Source: Erythrobacter sp. UBA3075
GTDB lineage: Bacteria > Pseudomonadota > Alphaproteobacteria > Sphingomonadales > Sphingomonadaceae
NCBI GenBank assembly: GCA_002367375.1
Contig: DFBR01000203.1
Span: forward strand, 5,462-15,806
DNA: 10,345 nucleotides
Direction: 5' to 3'
Shown: positions 1 through 6,702 of the stretch, piece after piece
How positions within the stretch are numbered: the first letter of the stretch is position 1
Layout of the letters: every line of letters starts with the position of its first letter
Notes under the pieces: generated by a model
The model's input: the letters and a program-made list of their open reading frames with translations, nothing else
Told to the model about the DNA's origin: nothing
The model's database searches: none
Program-made: the position numbers and the translations under genes

Positions 1-1736
1 GCCACATGCACCAGCGCCATGCGCGCGGCGAGTTCAGCGGGGCAATTGGCGATATGTTTGGCGAGCGAATCGGGCACCGGCGAGGGCGCTGTGCTGCCGG
101 TCCAGAACCGGCCTTCACCTTCAGGCGCACCCAAAGGCGACTTCGCATCGCGGCCCAGCGCTGCGGCGAGAGCGCGCTCAAATCCCGGCGCGGCGCGCAC
201 TTGGTCAATGGCGAGCGAACGGCCCGAACGGTTCGCCTGTTGCTTGGCGCGCGCGGCCCGGTCCCGTTCCAGCGCGGAATATTCGCGTTCAATTCCTGCA
301 AGTTCGGCCTTCGCAGCGGCATAGGCTTCACGTGCATCATCGCGTGCCTGCGTGGCATCTTCTTTCAGTGCGCGGTCGCTTTCGCCCTCGCTCCTGCACC
401 GCGCCACCAAAGTAGTGGCGGCCTCGGCCTGTTCGCGCGCTTCGGTGAGAGCCTCTTGCGGATCGCGTGCGCCGGTCAGGGCTTCGCGTTGGGCCGCAAG
501 GCGTTGGGCTTCGCTCGCAAGCCGTTCCAGCCGTGCTTCGGCCTGCGCGATTTCGGATTGCGCGACGCGCCAGTCGGCTTCCACGCCAGCATGGTCCGCC
601 GTCGCCTTGGCCAGCGCCAGTTCGGCCGTGCGGCCCGCCCGCTCGCTATCCTCAAGCTTGGCGGCAAGATCCGGGCGCTTGGCCTCGTCAGCTTCCAGCG
701 CGGTTTCACCATCGCCCAGCGCGGCCTCAAGGTCTTTAAGAGCCTTGGCCGCATCCTGTGTCATGCGGTCAGCTTCGAACTTGTCTTCCTCCAGCCGTTC
801 CTTCTGCCGATCGAGATCGCGCAGGCGCTGTTCCGCTGCTTCAAGCTGGCTGGCGAGCGCGGCCATGCGGTGTCCGTGGGCGCTGGCATCATCGCGGCGG
901 TCCGCCAGCTCATCGCGCAATTCGGCGAGTTTGCCCGCCAATTCGGCCTGCGCCTTTTGTGCCGCCTTGGCTACTTGCTGCGCGCCAGCCACCTTGTCGT
1001 CCGCAGTCTTGGCCTGTGCGCGGGCAGCCTCTGCAGCCGCTGCCGCATCACGCCAGCGCGCGAACAGCAGGCGCGCTTCGGCAATGCGGATTTCATCGGA
1101 GAGTTTGGTGTATCGCTCGGCCTGCTTGGCCTGCCGCTTGAGCGAGGCCATTTGCGAATCGAGGCCCGCCATCAAATCTTCGAGCCGTTCGAGGTTCTTC
1201 TCGGTCGAGCGCAATTTCAGCTCGGCATCGCGGCGACGCACATGCAGGCCGGCAATGCCTGCCGCTTCTTCCAGCATCATGCGCCGTTCGGTCGGCTTGG
1301 CAGCAATCACCTGCGCGATCTTGCCCTGGCTCACGAGGGCAGGCGAATGCGCGCCGGTAGCCGCATCGGCGAAGATCAGCGACACGTCCTTCGCGCGCAC
1401 ATCGCTGCCATTCATGCGATAGGCGCTGCCCGCGCCGCGCTCGATCCGGCGGGTGACATCGAGGTCTTCGCCGTCATCGTCCTTTGCATGGAGCACGACT
1501 TCGGCGAAATCGCGCTGCGGACGAGTGGAGGTGCCCGCGAAGATCACGTCCTCCATTCCGCCCGACCGCATGGACTTGGGCGAGTTTTCGCCCATCACCC
1601 AGCGGATTGCTTCGAGCAGATTGGATTTGCCGCAGCCATTGGGCCCGACAACGCCGGTAAGCCCCGGCTCAATGCGCAATTCAGACGGTTCGACGAAGCT
1701 TTTGAAGCCGCTCAGGCGAAGTTTGCGAAACTCCAT
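1..1736 (-). CDS. smc: Chromosome segregation ATPase Smc, N-terminal half (3' end beyond window)
   Basis: Smc forms an ATP-driven dimer that, with ScpA and ScpB, loads on DNA and helps organise and segregate the chromosome. Reading leftward from the ATG at 1736-1734 gives 578 codons with no stop seen. Residues 1-20 are the typical start ([19 protein letters not shown]). The Walker A motif GPNGCGKSN lies at residues 31-39. The ABC Q-loop SQGK is at about 136-139, and the conserved MMLEEAAG stretch follows at about 154-161. From about 165 to 500 the protein is Ala/Glu/Lys/Arg-rich heptad-like sequence, the N-terminal coiled coil. From about 505 the sequence ([20 protein letters not shown]) matches the start of an alphaproteobacterial SMC hinge. 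The returning coil and the Walker B/signature head lie outside the window; full length would normally be about 1140 residues. It starts 19 bp after the second DsbA gene on the same strand, so co-transcription is likely. No strong Shine-Dalgarno is seen; AAGG abuts the ATG. Confidence 0.96.
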   Translation of the reverse strand, partial: MEFRKLRLSGFKSFVEPSELRIEPGLTGVVGPNGCGKSNLLEAIRWVMGENSPKSMRSGGMEDVIFAGTSTRPQRDFAEVVLHAKDDDGEDLDVTRRIERGAGSAYRMNGSDVRAKDVSLIFADAATGAHSPALVSQGKIAQVIAAKPTERRMMLEEAAGIAGLHVRRRDAELKLRSTEKNLERLEDLMAGLDSQMASLKRQAKQAERYTKLSDEIRIAEARLLFARWRDAAAAAEAARAQAKTADDKVAGAQQVAKAAQKAQAELAGKLAELRDELADRRDDASAHGHRMAALASQLEAAEQRLRDLDRQKERLEEDKFEADRMTQDAAKALKDLEAALGDGETALEADEAKRPDLAAKLEDSERAGRTAELALAKATADHAGVEADWRVAQSEIAQAEARLERLASEAQRLAAQREALTGARDPQEALTEAREQAEAATTLVARCRSEGESDRALKEDATQARDDAREAYAAAKAELAGIEREYSALERDRAARAKQQANRSGRSLAIDQVRAAPGFERALAAALGRDAKSPLGAPEGEGRFWTGSTAPSPVPDSLAKHIANCPAELAARMALVHV

Positions 1737-1755
1737 CCTTCGCCCGCCGCTCGCC

Positions 1756-2511
1756 TTACTCTTCCCGTGCGCCGGCGCGCTGGAGAACAGGTTCCAGATC
1801 GGCCCAGGAACGCACGTCCAATTGCTGTCCGTTCAGCAGGAAAGTGGGGGTGGAAGTGATGCCCAGTTCATTCGCCTGCTGATCGGACCGTTCGCCAACA
1901 GCCAACACCGATTCGTTGTCGGAAAGGCAGGCGGCGGCCTGATCAATGCTGACCCCACGCGCGGCGAAGAAGTCGAGATAGCCGGCGGTTTCGGCCACCG
2001 CGACATAGACCTGATCGTCAGGCAAATCACCCATCTGCTGCATGGCCTGCTGGCTCTGCTGAGCGCCAGCCATGATCTGTTCGAAGTTCTGCCACACCTG
2101 ATCGGACAGCGGGTGGAAACTTTCGGGCGCGCTGCAACGGGTCAGGCGGGCGAGCGTCAAGTCCCAGCCATCGCGCACCAGATTGCGCAATTCGTAGGAA
2201 ACCACGCCCGTGCTGACATAGTCTTGCTTGAGCGGTTCGGCACCGTTCTGGGCAAAGTTCGCGCAGGCGCCGCAGGTGAGCGAGGCATACTCGATGACCT
2301 TGATCGGCGCGTCCGGATTGCCGATCAAATAACCATCTTCCTCTGTAACCGCGACAACGTCGGTCCATGCCTGTCCGTCATGAGCAGGGATGGCCGCGAT
2401 GGGGTCACCTTCGGCCACTTCGCCATCGGCAGTATCCGAGCCGCAGGCGGCGAGAGCCAGCGCGAGCGGCGCGGTGAGAAGGGCAAGTTTGATACGGCGC
2501 GGAGTGGTCAT
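1756..2511 (-). CDS. DsbA-family thioredoxin-fold lipoprotein (CGAC active site)
   Basis: A 251-residue secreted thiol-disulfide oxidoreductase. The N-terminus has a basic start (TTPRRIK), a hydrophobic core and a lipobox LAAC, so Cys23 is the predicted lipidated residue and the protein should be membrane-anchored in the periplasm. The thioredoxin-fold domain begins near residue 60 ([20 protein letters not shown]). The redox motif is CGAC at 80-83, and the cis-proline loop TSTPTF has Pro222. Cys126 and Cys195 form a second pair, as in the alpha-DsbA group (Wolbachia alpha-DsbA1), where a structural disulfide is known. The Gly-Ala dipeptide is unlike the Pro-His of classical DsbA, so the redox potential and role (oxidase or isomerase-like) cannot be told from sequence. 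The gene follows the CPHC paralogue by 107 bp and precedes smc by 19 bp. The start is supported by the signal sequence; only a distant AGGA could serve as ribosome binding site. Confidence 0.9.
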   Translation of the reverse strand: MTTPRRIKLALLTAPLALALAACGSDTADGEVAEGDPIAAIPAHDGQAWTDVVAVTEEDGYLIGNPDAPIKVIEYASLTCGACANFAQNGAEPLKQDYVSTGVVSYELRNLVRDGWDLTLARLTRCSAPESFHPLSDQVWQNFEQIMAGAQQSQQAMQQMGDLPDDQVYVAVAETAGYLDFFAARGVSIDQAAACLSDNESVLAVGERSDQQANELGITSTPTFLLNGQQLDVRSWADLEPVLQRAGAREE

Positions 2512-2572
2512 GACAAAAAGCGTCCTGTCGAATGGCGGACCCGCAAATTAGACGTATGCGAGAGTGGCTTGG

Positions 2573-2600
2573 AAGCGCCGGAGGTCCGGAAACGGCGCTT
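2573..2600. other. Perfect 8-bp hairpin between the two DsbA genes
   Basis: AAGCGCCG at 2573-2580 pairs exactly with CGGCGCTT at 2593-2600 across a 12-base loop that itself contains TCCGGA. On the minus strand, the direction of transcription here, the stem is followed by CCAAG rather than a run of T, so it is a poor intrinsic terminator. On the plus strand it is followed by TT then GC. An intercistronic mRNA-stabilising or processing hairpin, separating expression of the upstream and downstream DsbA genes, is the more likely reading; this is inference. Confidence 0.5.
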
Positions 2601-2618
2601 TTGCACAGGGTTTTCCCC

Positions 2619-3347
2619 TTATTCGGTAGTAGTCGTCCCAGATTCTTGGGCAGATTGGCGCGTCGGAGCCATGATCTGACCCAGAGCGGGCCAATCGTGC
2701 ACCCCTTCGAGCAGCGAGCCATTGAGCACGAAGCTTGGCGTTCCGCGGACGTTGAATTCCGCCGCATTGGCCGCCGATGTCTCCGCTAGAGCCATCGCCC
2801 GCTCGCTATCGGCCAGGCAATTGTCGATATCGCTGAAGCTGTAGCCGCGGCCTTCCATGATCTCGTGAAAGTCCAGATCATTGCCGATGGCGCGCATTCG
2901 TGAGGCAATAGTGCCACTGACCCAGCGGTTCTGCTGAGCGGGCGACATACCCTGTGCGCGGGTCAGCCATTCTTCCTGCGTGTTGAGTATGGCGCGGTGA
3001 TTGTTGAAGAAGTTCTCTGGCGCGCCGCACTCGGTCACCAATGCCGCAGCGACATCGATCGGGTTGCGGATCAGATGGCGTATTTCAACCGCAGCCAGCC
3101 CTTCCAGCACATAGACATATTTCAGCTCGGCCTCGGACTCCTGCTCGAAATGTGCGCAATGCGGGCAGGTGTAGCTGACGAATTCGATCAATTGCAGCGG
3201 CGCTTCGGGATTGCCGACGCGGAAGCCCTTGTCGGTCTGTTCGATCTGCGCATTCCAGTCCTGCGCCATCGCGGGATGGGCCATCGCAGTTAGGGCAGGC
3301 GCTGCCAGCACGACCAGTGCGGCTGTCAGCAAACGCGGAAAATTCAT
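2619..3347 (-). CDS. DsbA-family periplasmic thiol:disulfide oxidoreductase (CPHC active site)
   Basis: A 242-residue secreted DsbA-like protein expected to introduce disulfides into exported proteins. The signal peptide spans residues 1-28, with likely cleavage at AMA|Q (28/29); there is no lipobox. The domain start GNPEAPLQLIEFVSYT leads into the classical CPHC motif at 61-64, and the cis-proline loop RGTPSF has Pro204. Cys107 and Cys177 match the positions of the second cysteine pair in its downstream paralogue and in alpha-DsbA proteins, where they form a structural disulfide. The tail is Ser/Thr/Glu-rich and probably disordered. The start codon overlaps the dciA stop (ATGA, 3344-3347), and GAGG at 3358-3361 lies 10 bases upstream, a good ribosome binding site. 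The two adjacent paralogues look like an old tandem duplication, since the sequences have diverged well beyond the motifs. Confidence 0.92.
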   Translation of the reverse strand: MNFPRLLTAALVVLAAPALTAMAHPAMAQDWNAQIEQTDKGFRVGNPEAPLQLIEFVSYTCPHCAHFEQESEAELKYVYVLEGLAAVEIRHLIRNPIDVAAALVTECGAPENFFNNHRAILNTQEEWLTRAQGMSPAQQNRWVSGTIASRMRAIGNDLDFHEIMEGRGYSFSDIDNCLADSERAMALAETSAANAAEFNVRGTPSFVLNGSLLEGVHDWPALGQIMAPTRQSAQESGTTTTE

Positions 3348-3913
3348 GTCTCACTATCCTCTTTGTTCGCCACTGAACGGGCGAGCGATTCCAATACGGC
3401 GCGCAATTCCGGGTCGCCGATATCGCGCAAGCCTTCACCAAGGTCCATCGGGATGGGTTTCAATGACGGTGGCGCGCTGCGTTTCTCTCCAGCAGGCGGC
3501 GGCTTAACCGCACCTTGCCGGATCTTCACCTTGGCCACCGCCTTGTAACCGAAAAAGCGGTTCACCCGCTCCATAATTTCGGGAATCACATGCTGTATGA
3601 GCGGAGCATGGGCGGGCAGGACGACCAATTGCATGATGCCGTCAGATTTCTCGCCCGGCGGGAAGCGAATGCTTTCGGGCGAACACACTTTGGCATGTTG
3701 CGGGCCGACGATTTCGGGCCAGCGGGTGACCACGGAGGATTGCACGAAGCCGAAGCGCCGGAAAGCCGCGCGACCGATCTGCGGCACGAGGTCGGCCACC
3801 GGCTTTGCCGGGCCGCCGCGCGGGCGCTGATAGGGCTTGGCACCCTTGCGCTTGTTCTTTGCAGAACCTGCCTTGGGGCTCTTCCCCGATTTCGGTTTAT
3901 CGTCACGTTCCAT
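3344..3913 (-). CDS. dciA: DUF721 / DciA-like protein (putative replicative helicase loader/operator)
   Basis: A 189-residue protein with a DUF721 domain. Members called DciA interact with the replicative helicase DnaB and assist its loading in most bacteria lacking DnaC/DnaI, including alphaproteobacteria. The first about 35 residues are Lys/Arg/Pro-rich and probably disordered (MERDDKPKSGKSPKAG). The domain follows at about 40-135 (AAFRRFGFVQSSVVTRWPEI, the hydrophobic strand IMQLVVLPAHAPLIQHVIPE, then RVNRFFGYKAVAKVKIRQG). A linker and a C-terminal helical stretch (DPELRAVLESLARSVA) complete it. The frame stays open to an upstream ATG at 4015, but that would run into mutY antisense; ATG 3913 fits the basic family N-terminus, and ATG 3928 is a second option. 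No strong ribosome binding site is seen. It is divergent from mutY with 29 bp between starts, and its stop overlaps the downstream DsbA start by 4 bp. The DciA role is by family; helicase binding cannot be read from the sequence. Confidence 0.85.
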   Translation of the reverse strand: MERDDKPKSGKSPKAGSAKNKRKGAKPYQRPRGGPAKPVADLVPQIGRAAFRRFGFVQSSVVTRWPEIVGPQHAKVCSPESIRFPPGEKSDGIMQLVVLPAHAPLIQHVIPEIMERVNRFFGYKAVAKVKIRQGAVKPPPAGEKRSAPPSLKPIPMDLGEGLRDIGDPELRAVLESLARSVANKEDSET

Positions 3914-3942
3914 GGAAGCGCAGCTCATGCCATAGGCGGCGC

Positions 3943-4974
3943 GTGACTGCCACCGCCTCTTCGCTGCTTCTCGACTGGTATGATGCCCATGCTCGGGATT
4001 TGCCGTGGCGTGCAACTCCTGCTGGCGCGCGGCCCGATCCCTACCGCGTGTGGCTGTCAGAGGTAATGTTGCAGCAGACGACGGTCGCAGCGGTTAAACC
4101 CTATTTCGCCAAATTCACCGATATCTGGCCTGATGTGCAGGCGCTTGCCGCAGCGCCGGAAGAGGATGTGATGGCCGCATGGGCGGGGCTGGGGTATTAC
4201 TCGCGCGCCCGCAATCTGGTGAAATGTGCCCGTGAAGTTGCGGCCCTGGGCGACTTTCCCGAAAGCGAGACAGAATTGCGCAAGCTGCCGGGGCTGGGCG
4301 ACTATACCGCAGCTGCGGTGGCGGCGATTGCCTTTGGTCAGCGTGCGGTGGTGGTCGATGCCAATGTCGAGCGTGTCGTCGCGCGGCTGTTCGCTATCGA
4401 CGATCCACTGCCCGGTGCGCGCAAGACGATCCGGGCGCGGGCTGACACGATTACGCCTGAGAAACGCGCAGGCGACTTTGCGCAGGCGATGATGGATCTG
4501 GGATCGAGCATTTGCACCGCTCGCGATGCCAAATGCCTGCTCTGCCCGCTCAGCGCGCGCTGCGAAGGGCGTGCGACGGGCGACCCGCTGCGCCTGCCGG
4601 TCAAAGCGCCCAAGAAAGCGAAGCCGCGCCGCACTGGCACGGCTTTCTGGATTGAGCGCGATGATGCGGTGTGGCTGGTCAAGCGGCCGGGCAAGGGGAT
4701 GCTCGGCGGAATGCGGGCACTGCCGGATGATGACTGGTCCGCGCGCGGAGACGGGCACGGCGATGCGCCGGTTTCAGGCGCGTGGAAGGGCGCAGGCGTG
4801 GTGCGCCATTCCTTCACCCATTTCGACATTGAGCTGGGCGTGGCCATTCATGCCGGAGATGATGCGCGGCCTGACGGTGATGGTGAGTGGTGGCCACTCT
4901 CGGCAATCGAGGATGCAGGGCTGCCGACGCTGTTCGCAAAAGCGGCGCGGCTGGTGCTGGCGGACCGCATGTGA
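3943..4974 (+). CDS. mutY: A/G-specific adenine glycosylase MutY
   Basis: MutY removes adenine mispaired with 8-oxoguanine in base excision repair. The 343-residue protein from GTG 3943 matches the family length (E. coli about 350). The catalytic Glu40 sits in WLSEVMLQQTT. The helix-hairpin-helix LPGLGDYTAAA spans 115-125, followed by the catalytic Asp139 in VVDANVERVVAR. A [4Fe-4S] loop C-X6-C-X2-C-X5-C has Cys191, 198, 201 and 207. All these numbers lie within a few residues of the E. coli positions, which supports the GTG start. Residues from about 230 form the NUDIX-like 8-oxoG-recognition domain, including the RHSFTHFDIEL segment. The upstream in-frame extension reads into dciA antisense and is implausible. 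The ribosome binding site is weak (AGGCGG). The gene ends just before a pair of hairpins and faces the convergent small membrane gene. Confidence 0.97.
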   Translation: MTATASSLLLDWYDAHARDLPWRATPAGARPDPYRVWLSEVMLQQTTVAAVKPYFAKFTDIWPDVQALAAAPEEDVMAAWAGLGYYSRARNLVKCAREVAALGDFPESETELRKLPGLGDYTAAAVAAIAFGQRAVVVDANVERVVARLFAIDDPLPGARKTIRARADTITPEKRAGDFAQAMMDLGSSICTARDAKCLLCPLSARCEGRATGDPLRLPVKAPKKAKPRRTGTAFWIERDDAVWLVKRPGKGMLGGMRALPDDDWSARGDGHGDAPVSGAWKGAGVVRHSFTHFDIELGVAIHAGDDARPDGDGEWWPLSAIEDAGLPTLFAKAARLVLADRM

Positions 4975-4976
4975 GT

Positions 4977-5035
4977 CCCAGCGCAGGCTGGGGCCTCCCA
5001 CGCTCCCTGTCCGAGGCTCCTGCCTTCGCAGGAGC
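4977..5035. repeat. Tandem hairpin pair, REP-like element
   Basis: Starting 2 bp after the mutY stop, CCCAGC-GCAG-GCTGGG (4977-4992) forms a 6-bp hairpin, and GCTCCTGC-CTTC-GCAGGAGC (5016-5035) forms a perfect 8-bp hairpin with a 4-base loop. Neither has a T-run. The layout, two different compact GC hairpins in an intergenic gap between convergent genes, resembles bacterial REP doublets, and the sequences resemble dispersed hairpins I recall from sphingomonad genomes. It may also limit read-through or 3' decay of mutY mRNA. Copy number cannot be seen in this window. Confidence 0.6.
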
Positions 5036-5045
5036 TCACGAGCCG

Positions 5046-5267
5046 CTAAACCACGCCACCGCCCAGTATCAGGCGGACAATTGCAATCGCGAAAACCACC
5101 AGACAGAAGTTGCGACCGCCATTGCTGCTCGACAATTGGCCAATGGCCAAGCCTATCGCCACGAAGGGCAAGGCAATCCAATTGGCCCATCCAAGCAGGG
5201 GGATTTGCGCGGGAATGACGATGACCAGCGACAGCAGGCCGATGAGGATCGAGACGATGTTCAGCAT
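5046..5267 (-). CDS. Small hydrophobic membrane protein (73 residues)
   Basis: A 73-residue protein with no family I can name. Three hydrophobic stretches are visible: about 4-22, 24-45 and 54-69, separated by a Ser/Asn/Gly/Arg turn (SSSNGGRN, 46-53). It is therefore likely an inner-membrane protein with two or three helices. There is one cysteine (Cys55) and no catalytic motif. The coding call is supported by the coherent hydrophobic pattern, a turn rich in polar residues, and a promoter-like arrangement right at the ATG. The sequence before the ATG (TATATATAACAC) contains no Shine-Dalgarno, so translation of a leaderless mRNA is plausible. It converges on mutY across the hairpin pair and diverges from the esterase gene. 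Confidence 0.75.
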   Translation of the reverse strand: MLNIVSILIGLLSLVIVIPAQIPLLGWANWIALPFVAIGLAIGQLSSSNGGRNFCLVVFAIAIVRLILGGGVV

Positions 5268-5288
5268 GTGTTATATATAGGTAACACA
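5267..5288. promoter_or_regulatory. Perfect palindrome TGTGTTA-N8-TAACACA at the small gene start (putative operator)
   Basis: TGTGTTA at 5267-5273 and TAACACA at 5282-5288 are exact inverted repeats with an 8-bp AT-rich spacer (22 bp in all, two half-sites about one and a half helical turns apart). The site begins on the A of the start codon and covers the -10 box proposed for the minus-strand gene. This is the typical size and position of an operator for a dimeric repressor. No regulator gene is encoded nearby, so the binding protein is unknown. Confidence 0.55.
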
Positions 5289-5302
5289 GTGGCGATCTGC
5301 AA
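5274..5302 (-). promoter_or_regulatory. Putative promoter of the small membrane protein gene
   Basis: On the minus strand, TTGCAG (5302-5297) is followed after exactly 17 bp by TATATA (5279-5274). Transcription would start 6-7 bases further on, at or next to the A of the ATG (5267), giving a leaderless mRNA. The -35 match is weak (the TTG only), so the case rests on the spacing, the -10 box and the absence of a ribosome binding site. Confidence 0.4.
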
Positions 5303-5304
5303 CC

Positions 5305-5333
5305 TTGCTGTGCAGAAAAACGCAGGCTATTCC
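5305..5333 (+). promoter_or_regulatory. Weak candidate promoter for the esterase-nudC-frnE operon
   Basis: TTGCTG (5305-5310) and TATTCC (5328-5333) are 17 bp apart, and the -10 box ends 34 bp before the ATG at 5368. Both boxes match the consensus only partly. An alternative is a divergent start using the AT-rich palindrome at 5267-5288. Confidence 0.25.
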
Positions 5334-5367
5334 CCTTCCCACGACCTCTTGTGAAAGCCTCACTGAC

Positions 5368-6702
5368 ATGCAGACGCAGTTTATTTCCGCCAGTATTTCC
5401 CGCCGCGACGCTCTACGTGGAGGTGCAATGCTCGGGGCAGGAGCAGCCTTCTCCGGCCTGCCATTCGCGCCCGCTGCTTTCGCTCAGGATGGCGCGGCGA
5501 GCCGCTGGCCTGAAGTGAGCCGGTTCATCCGGTCCTACGTCGATAATCGGCAGGTTTCGGGCATGGTAGCGGGCATGGGCTTTGGACAATCCGCCCCTGA
5601 TTTCCTTTCTGCCGGGTCACGCACATTTGAAGGCGCGAGCGCTGTGGGGCCTGACACATTGTACCGCATTTACTCGATGACCAAGCCGGTCACCGGCATG
5701 GCGGTGATGATGTGCATTGACGATGGCCTTATTGGTCTCGACCAGCCGTTGCATGAAATCCTGCCCGCTTTTCGCGATATGCAGGTGCAGGTGCAGTATG
5801 ACGGGGCCATCACGGCGGACAATCTGGAACCGGCAGCGCGCCCGATCACCATTCGCCATTTGCTCACCCATACGGCGGGGTTGGGCTATACGGTTGTGCA
5901 GCAAGGCCCGCTGAAGGCGGCCTATGCACAAGCGGGCATCATCCCTTTCTCATCGAGCCGATTGCCTATCGCGCGAGATCTGCTTGGCGGTACGCCCGCG
6001 CCCAGCCTTGCCGAATTTGCCGACCGGCTGGCCGAGCTGCCGCTGGTCCACCAGCCGGGCACGCGCTGGAGCTATTCAGTGGGAACAGACTTGCTTGGCC
6101 GCGTGATCGAAGTCGCAAGCGGGCAGAGCTTCGACAGCTTCCTGCAACAGCGCATTTTCACGCCCGTTGGCATGGACAGCACATCCTTCCGTGTCGCACG
6201 CGAGGATGCCGGACGGCTGGCAGCGAATTACTTCCTGATGGGCGGGGTGCCGCTGCCGCTGGACTTGCCCGGTAGCTCGGTCTTCCTCGATGAACCGGCC
6301 TTCCCGTTTGGCGGCGCGGGCCTGGTTTCGAGCGCGCGCGATTATGATCGCTTCCTGCGAATGTTGGCAGGCTACGGCGAAATTGACGGTGTGAGGGTGA
6401 TGAGCGAGGGTGCGGTTCGGATGGGAGCGTCCGATCTCTTCCCCGAAACGCTTGCCGCTGACGGAGGCTTTACCGCCAATGGCCGGACCTTCGGCTTCGG
6501 TGCAGCAGGTCTGGTCGGACAGGGCGACACGGCAGGCCTGTTCGGCTGGTTCGGTGCGGCGGGCACGGTTGGCCTCGTTAACATGCAGGCTGGCCTGCGC
6601 CATACGTTGATGACGCAATATATGCCGGCGGAGAATTACGACATTCAGGCGCGCTTCCCCGTGGCGGTGGCACAGGATGCGATACGGATGTTCGCCGATT
6701 GA
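5368..6702 (+). CDS. Exported serine hydrolase of the beta-lactamase/family VIII esterase fold
   Basis: A 444-residue protein of the beta-lactamase (class C/transpeptidase-like) superfamily. The N-terminus carries a twin-arginine signal (SRRDAL at 11-16), a hydrophobic core, and a likely cleavage at AFA|Q (39/40), so export by Tat is predicted. The nucleophile motif SMTK gives Ser103 and Lys106 (S-x-x-K). Other family marks are LLTHTAGLGY (165-174), PGTRWSYS with Tyr236 as the Y-x-x element, and FGGAGLVSSARDYDRFL. Near the C-terminus, GWFGAAGT stands where beta-lactamases have KTG, as in EstB-type carboxylesterases, so an esterase or peptidase is more likely than an antibiotic-hydrolysing enzyme; the substrate is unknown. 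An in-frame TTG at 5305 would add 21 residues ahead of the signal peptide and is less likely. The ribosome binding site is weak. The stop overlaps the nudC start (TTGA, 6699-6702). Confidence 0.88.
   Translation: MQTQFISASISRRDALRGGAMLGAGAAFSGLPFAPAAFAQDGAASRWPEVSRFIRSYVDNRQVSGMVAGMGFGQSAPDFLSAGSRTFEGASAVGPDTLYRIYSMTKPVTGMAVMMCIDDGLIGLDQPLHEILPAFRDMQVQVQYDGAITADNLEPAARPITIRHLLTHTAGLGYTVVQQGPLKAAYAQAGIIPFSSSRLPIARDLLGGTPAPSLAEFADRLAELPLVHQPGTRWSYSVGTDLLGRVIEVASGQSFDSFLQQRIFTPVGMDSTSFRVAREDAGRLAANYFLMGGVPLPLDLPGSSVFLDEPAFPFGGAGLVSSARDYDRFLRMLAGYGEIDGVRVMSEGAVRMGASDLFPETLAADGGFTANGRTFGFGAAGLVGQGDTAGLFGWFGAAGTVGLVNMQAGLRHTLMTQYMPAENYDIQARFPVAVAQDAIRMFAD

Noticed and set aside
6..1859. A 617-codon open frame on the plus strand
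   Set aside because: It lies antisense to smc, whose minus-strand translation has all the head motifs. The plus product is Arg/Ala/Phe-rich with no recognisable domain, as expected for a shadow in GC-rich DNA.
2573..2602. Intrinsic terminator between the DsbA genes
   Set aside because: The stem is strong, but on the transcribed (minus) strand it is followed by CCAAG instead of T residues, so it is listed as a hairpin only.
1453..2679. A 408-codon open frame on the plus strand
   Set aside because: It runs antisense across smc, the CGAC DsbA gene and their gap; the minus-strand proteins have lipobox, active site and cis-proline, while this one has no coherent fold.
4057..4758. Minus-strand open frame opposite mutY
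   Set aside because: MutY catalytic residues and iron-sulfur cysteines are all in the plus frame; the antisense product has no recognisable features.
5305..5367. Upstream TTG start for the esterase
   Set aside because: It would put 21 extra polar residues before the twin-arginine signal; ATG 5368 gives a normal Tat signal length, and 5305 overlaps a candidate -35 box.
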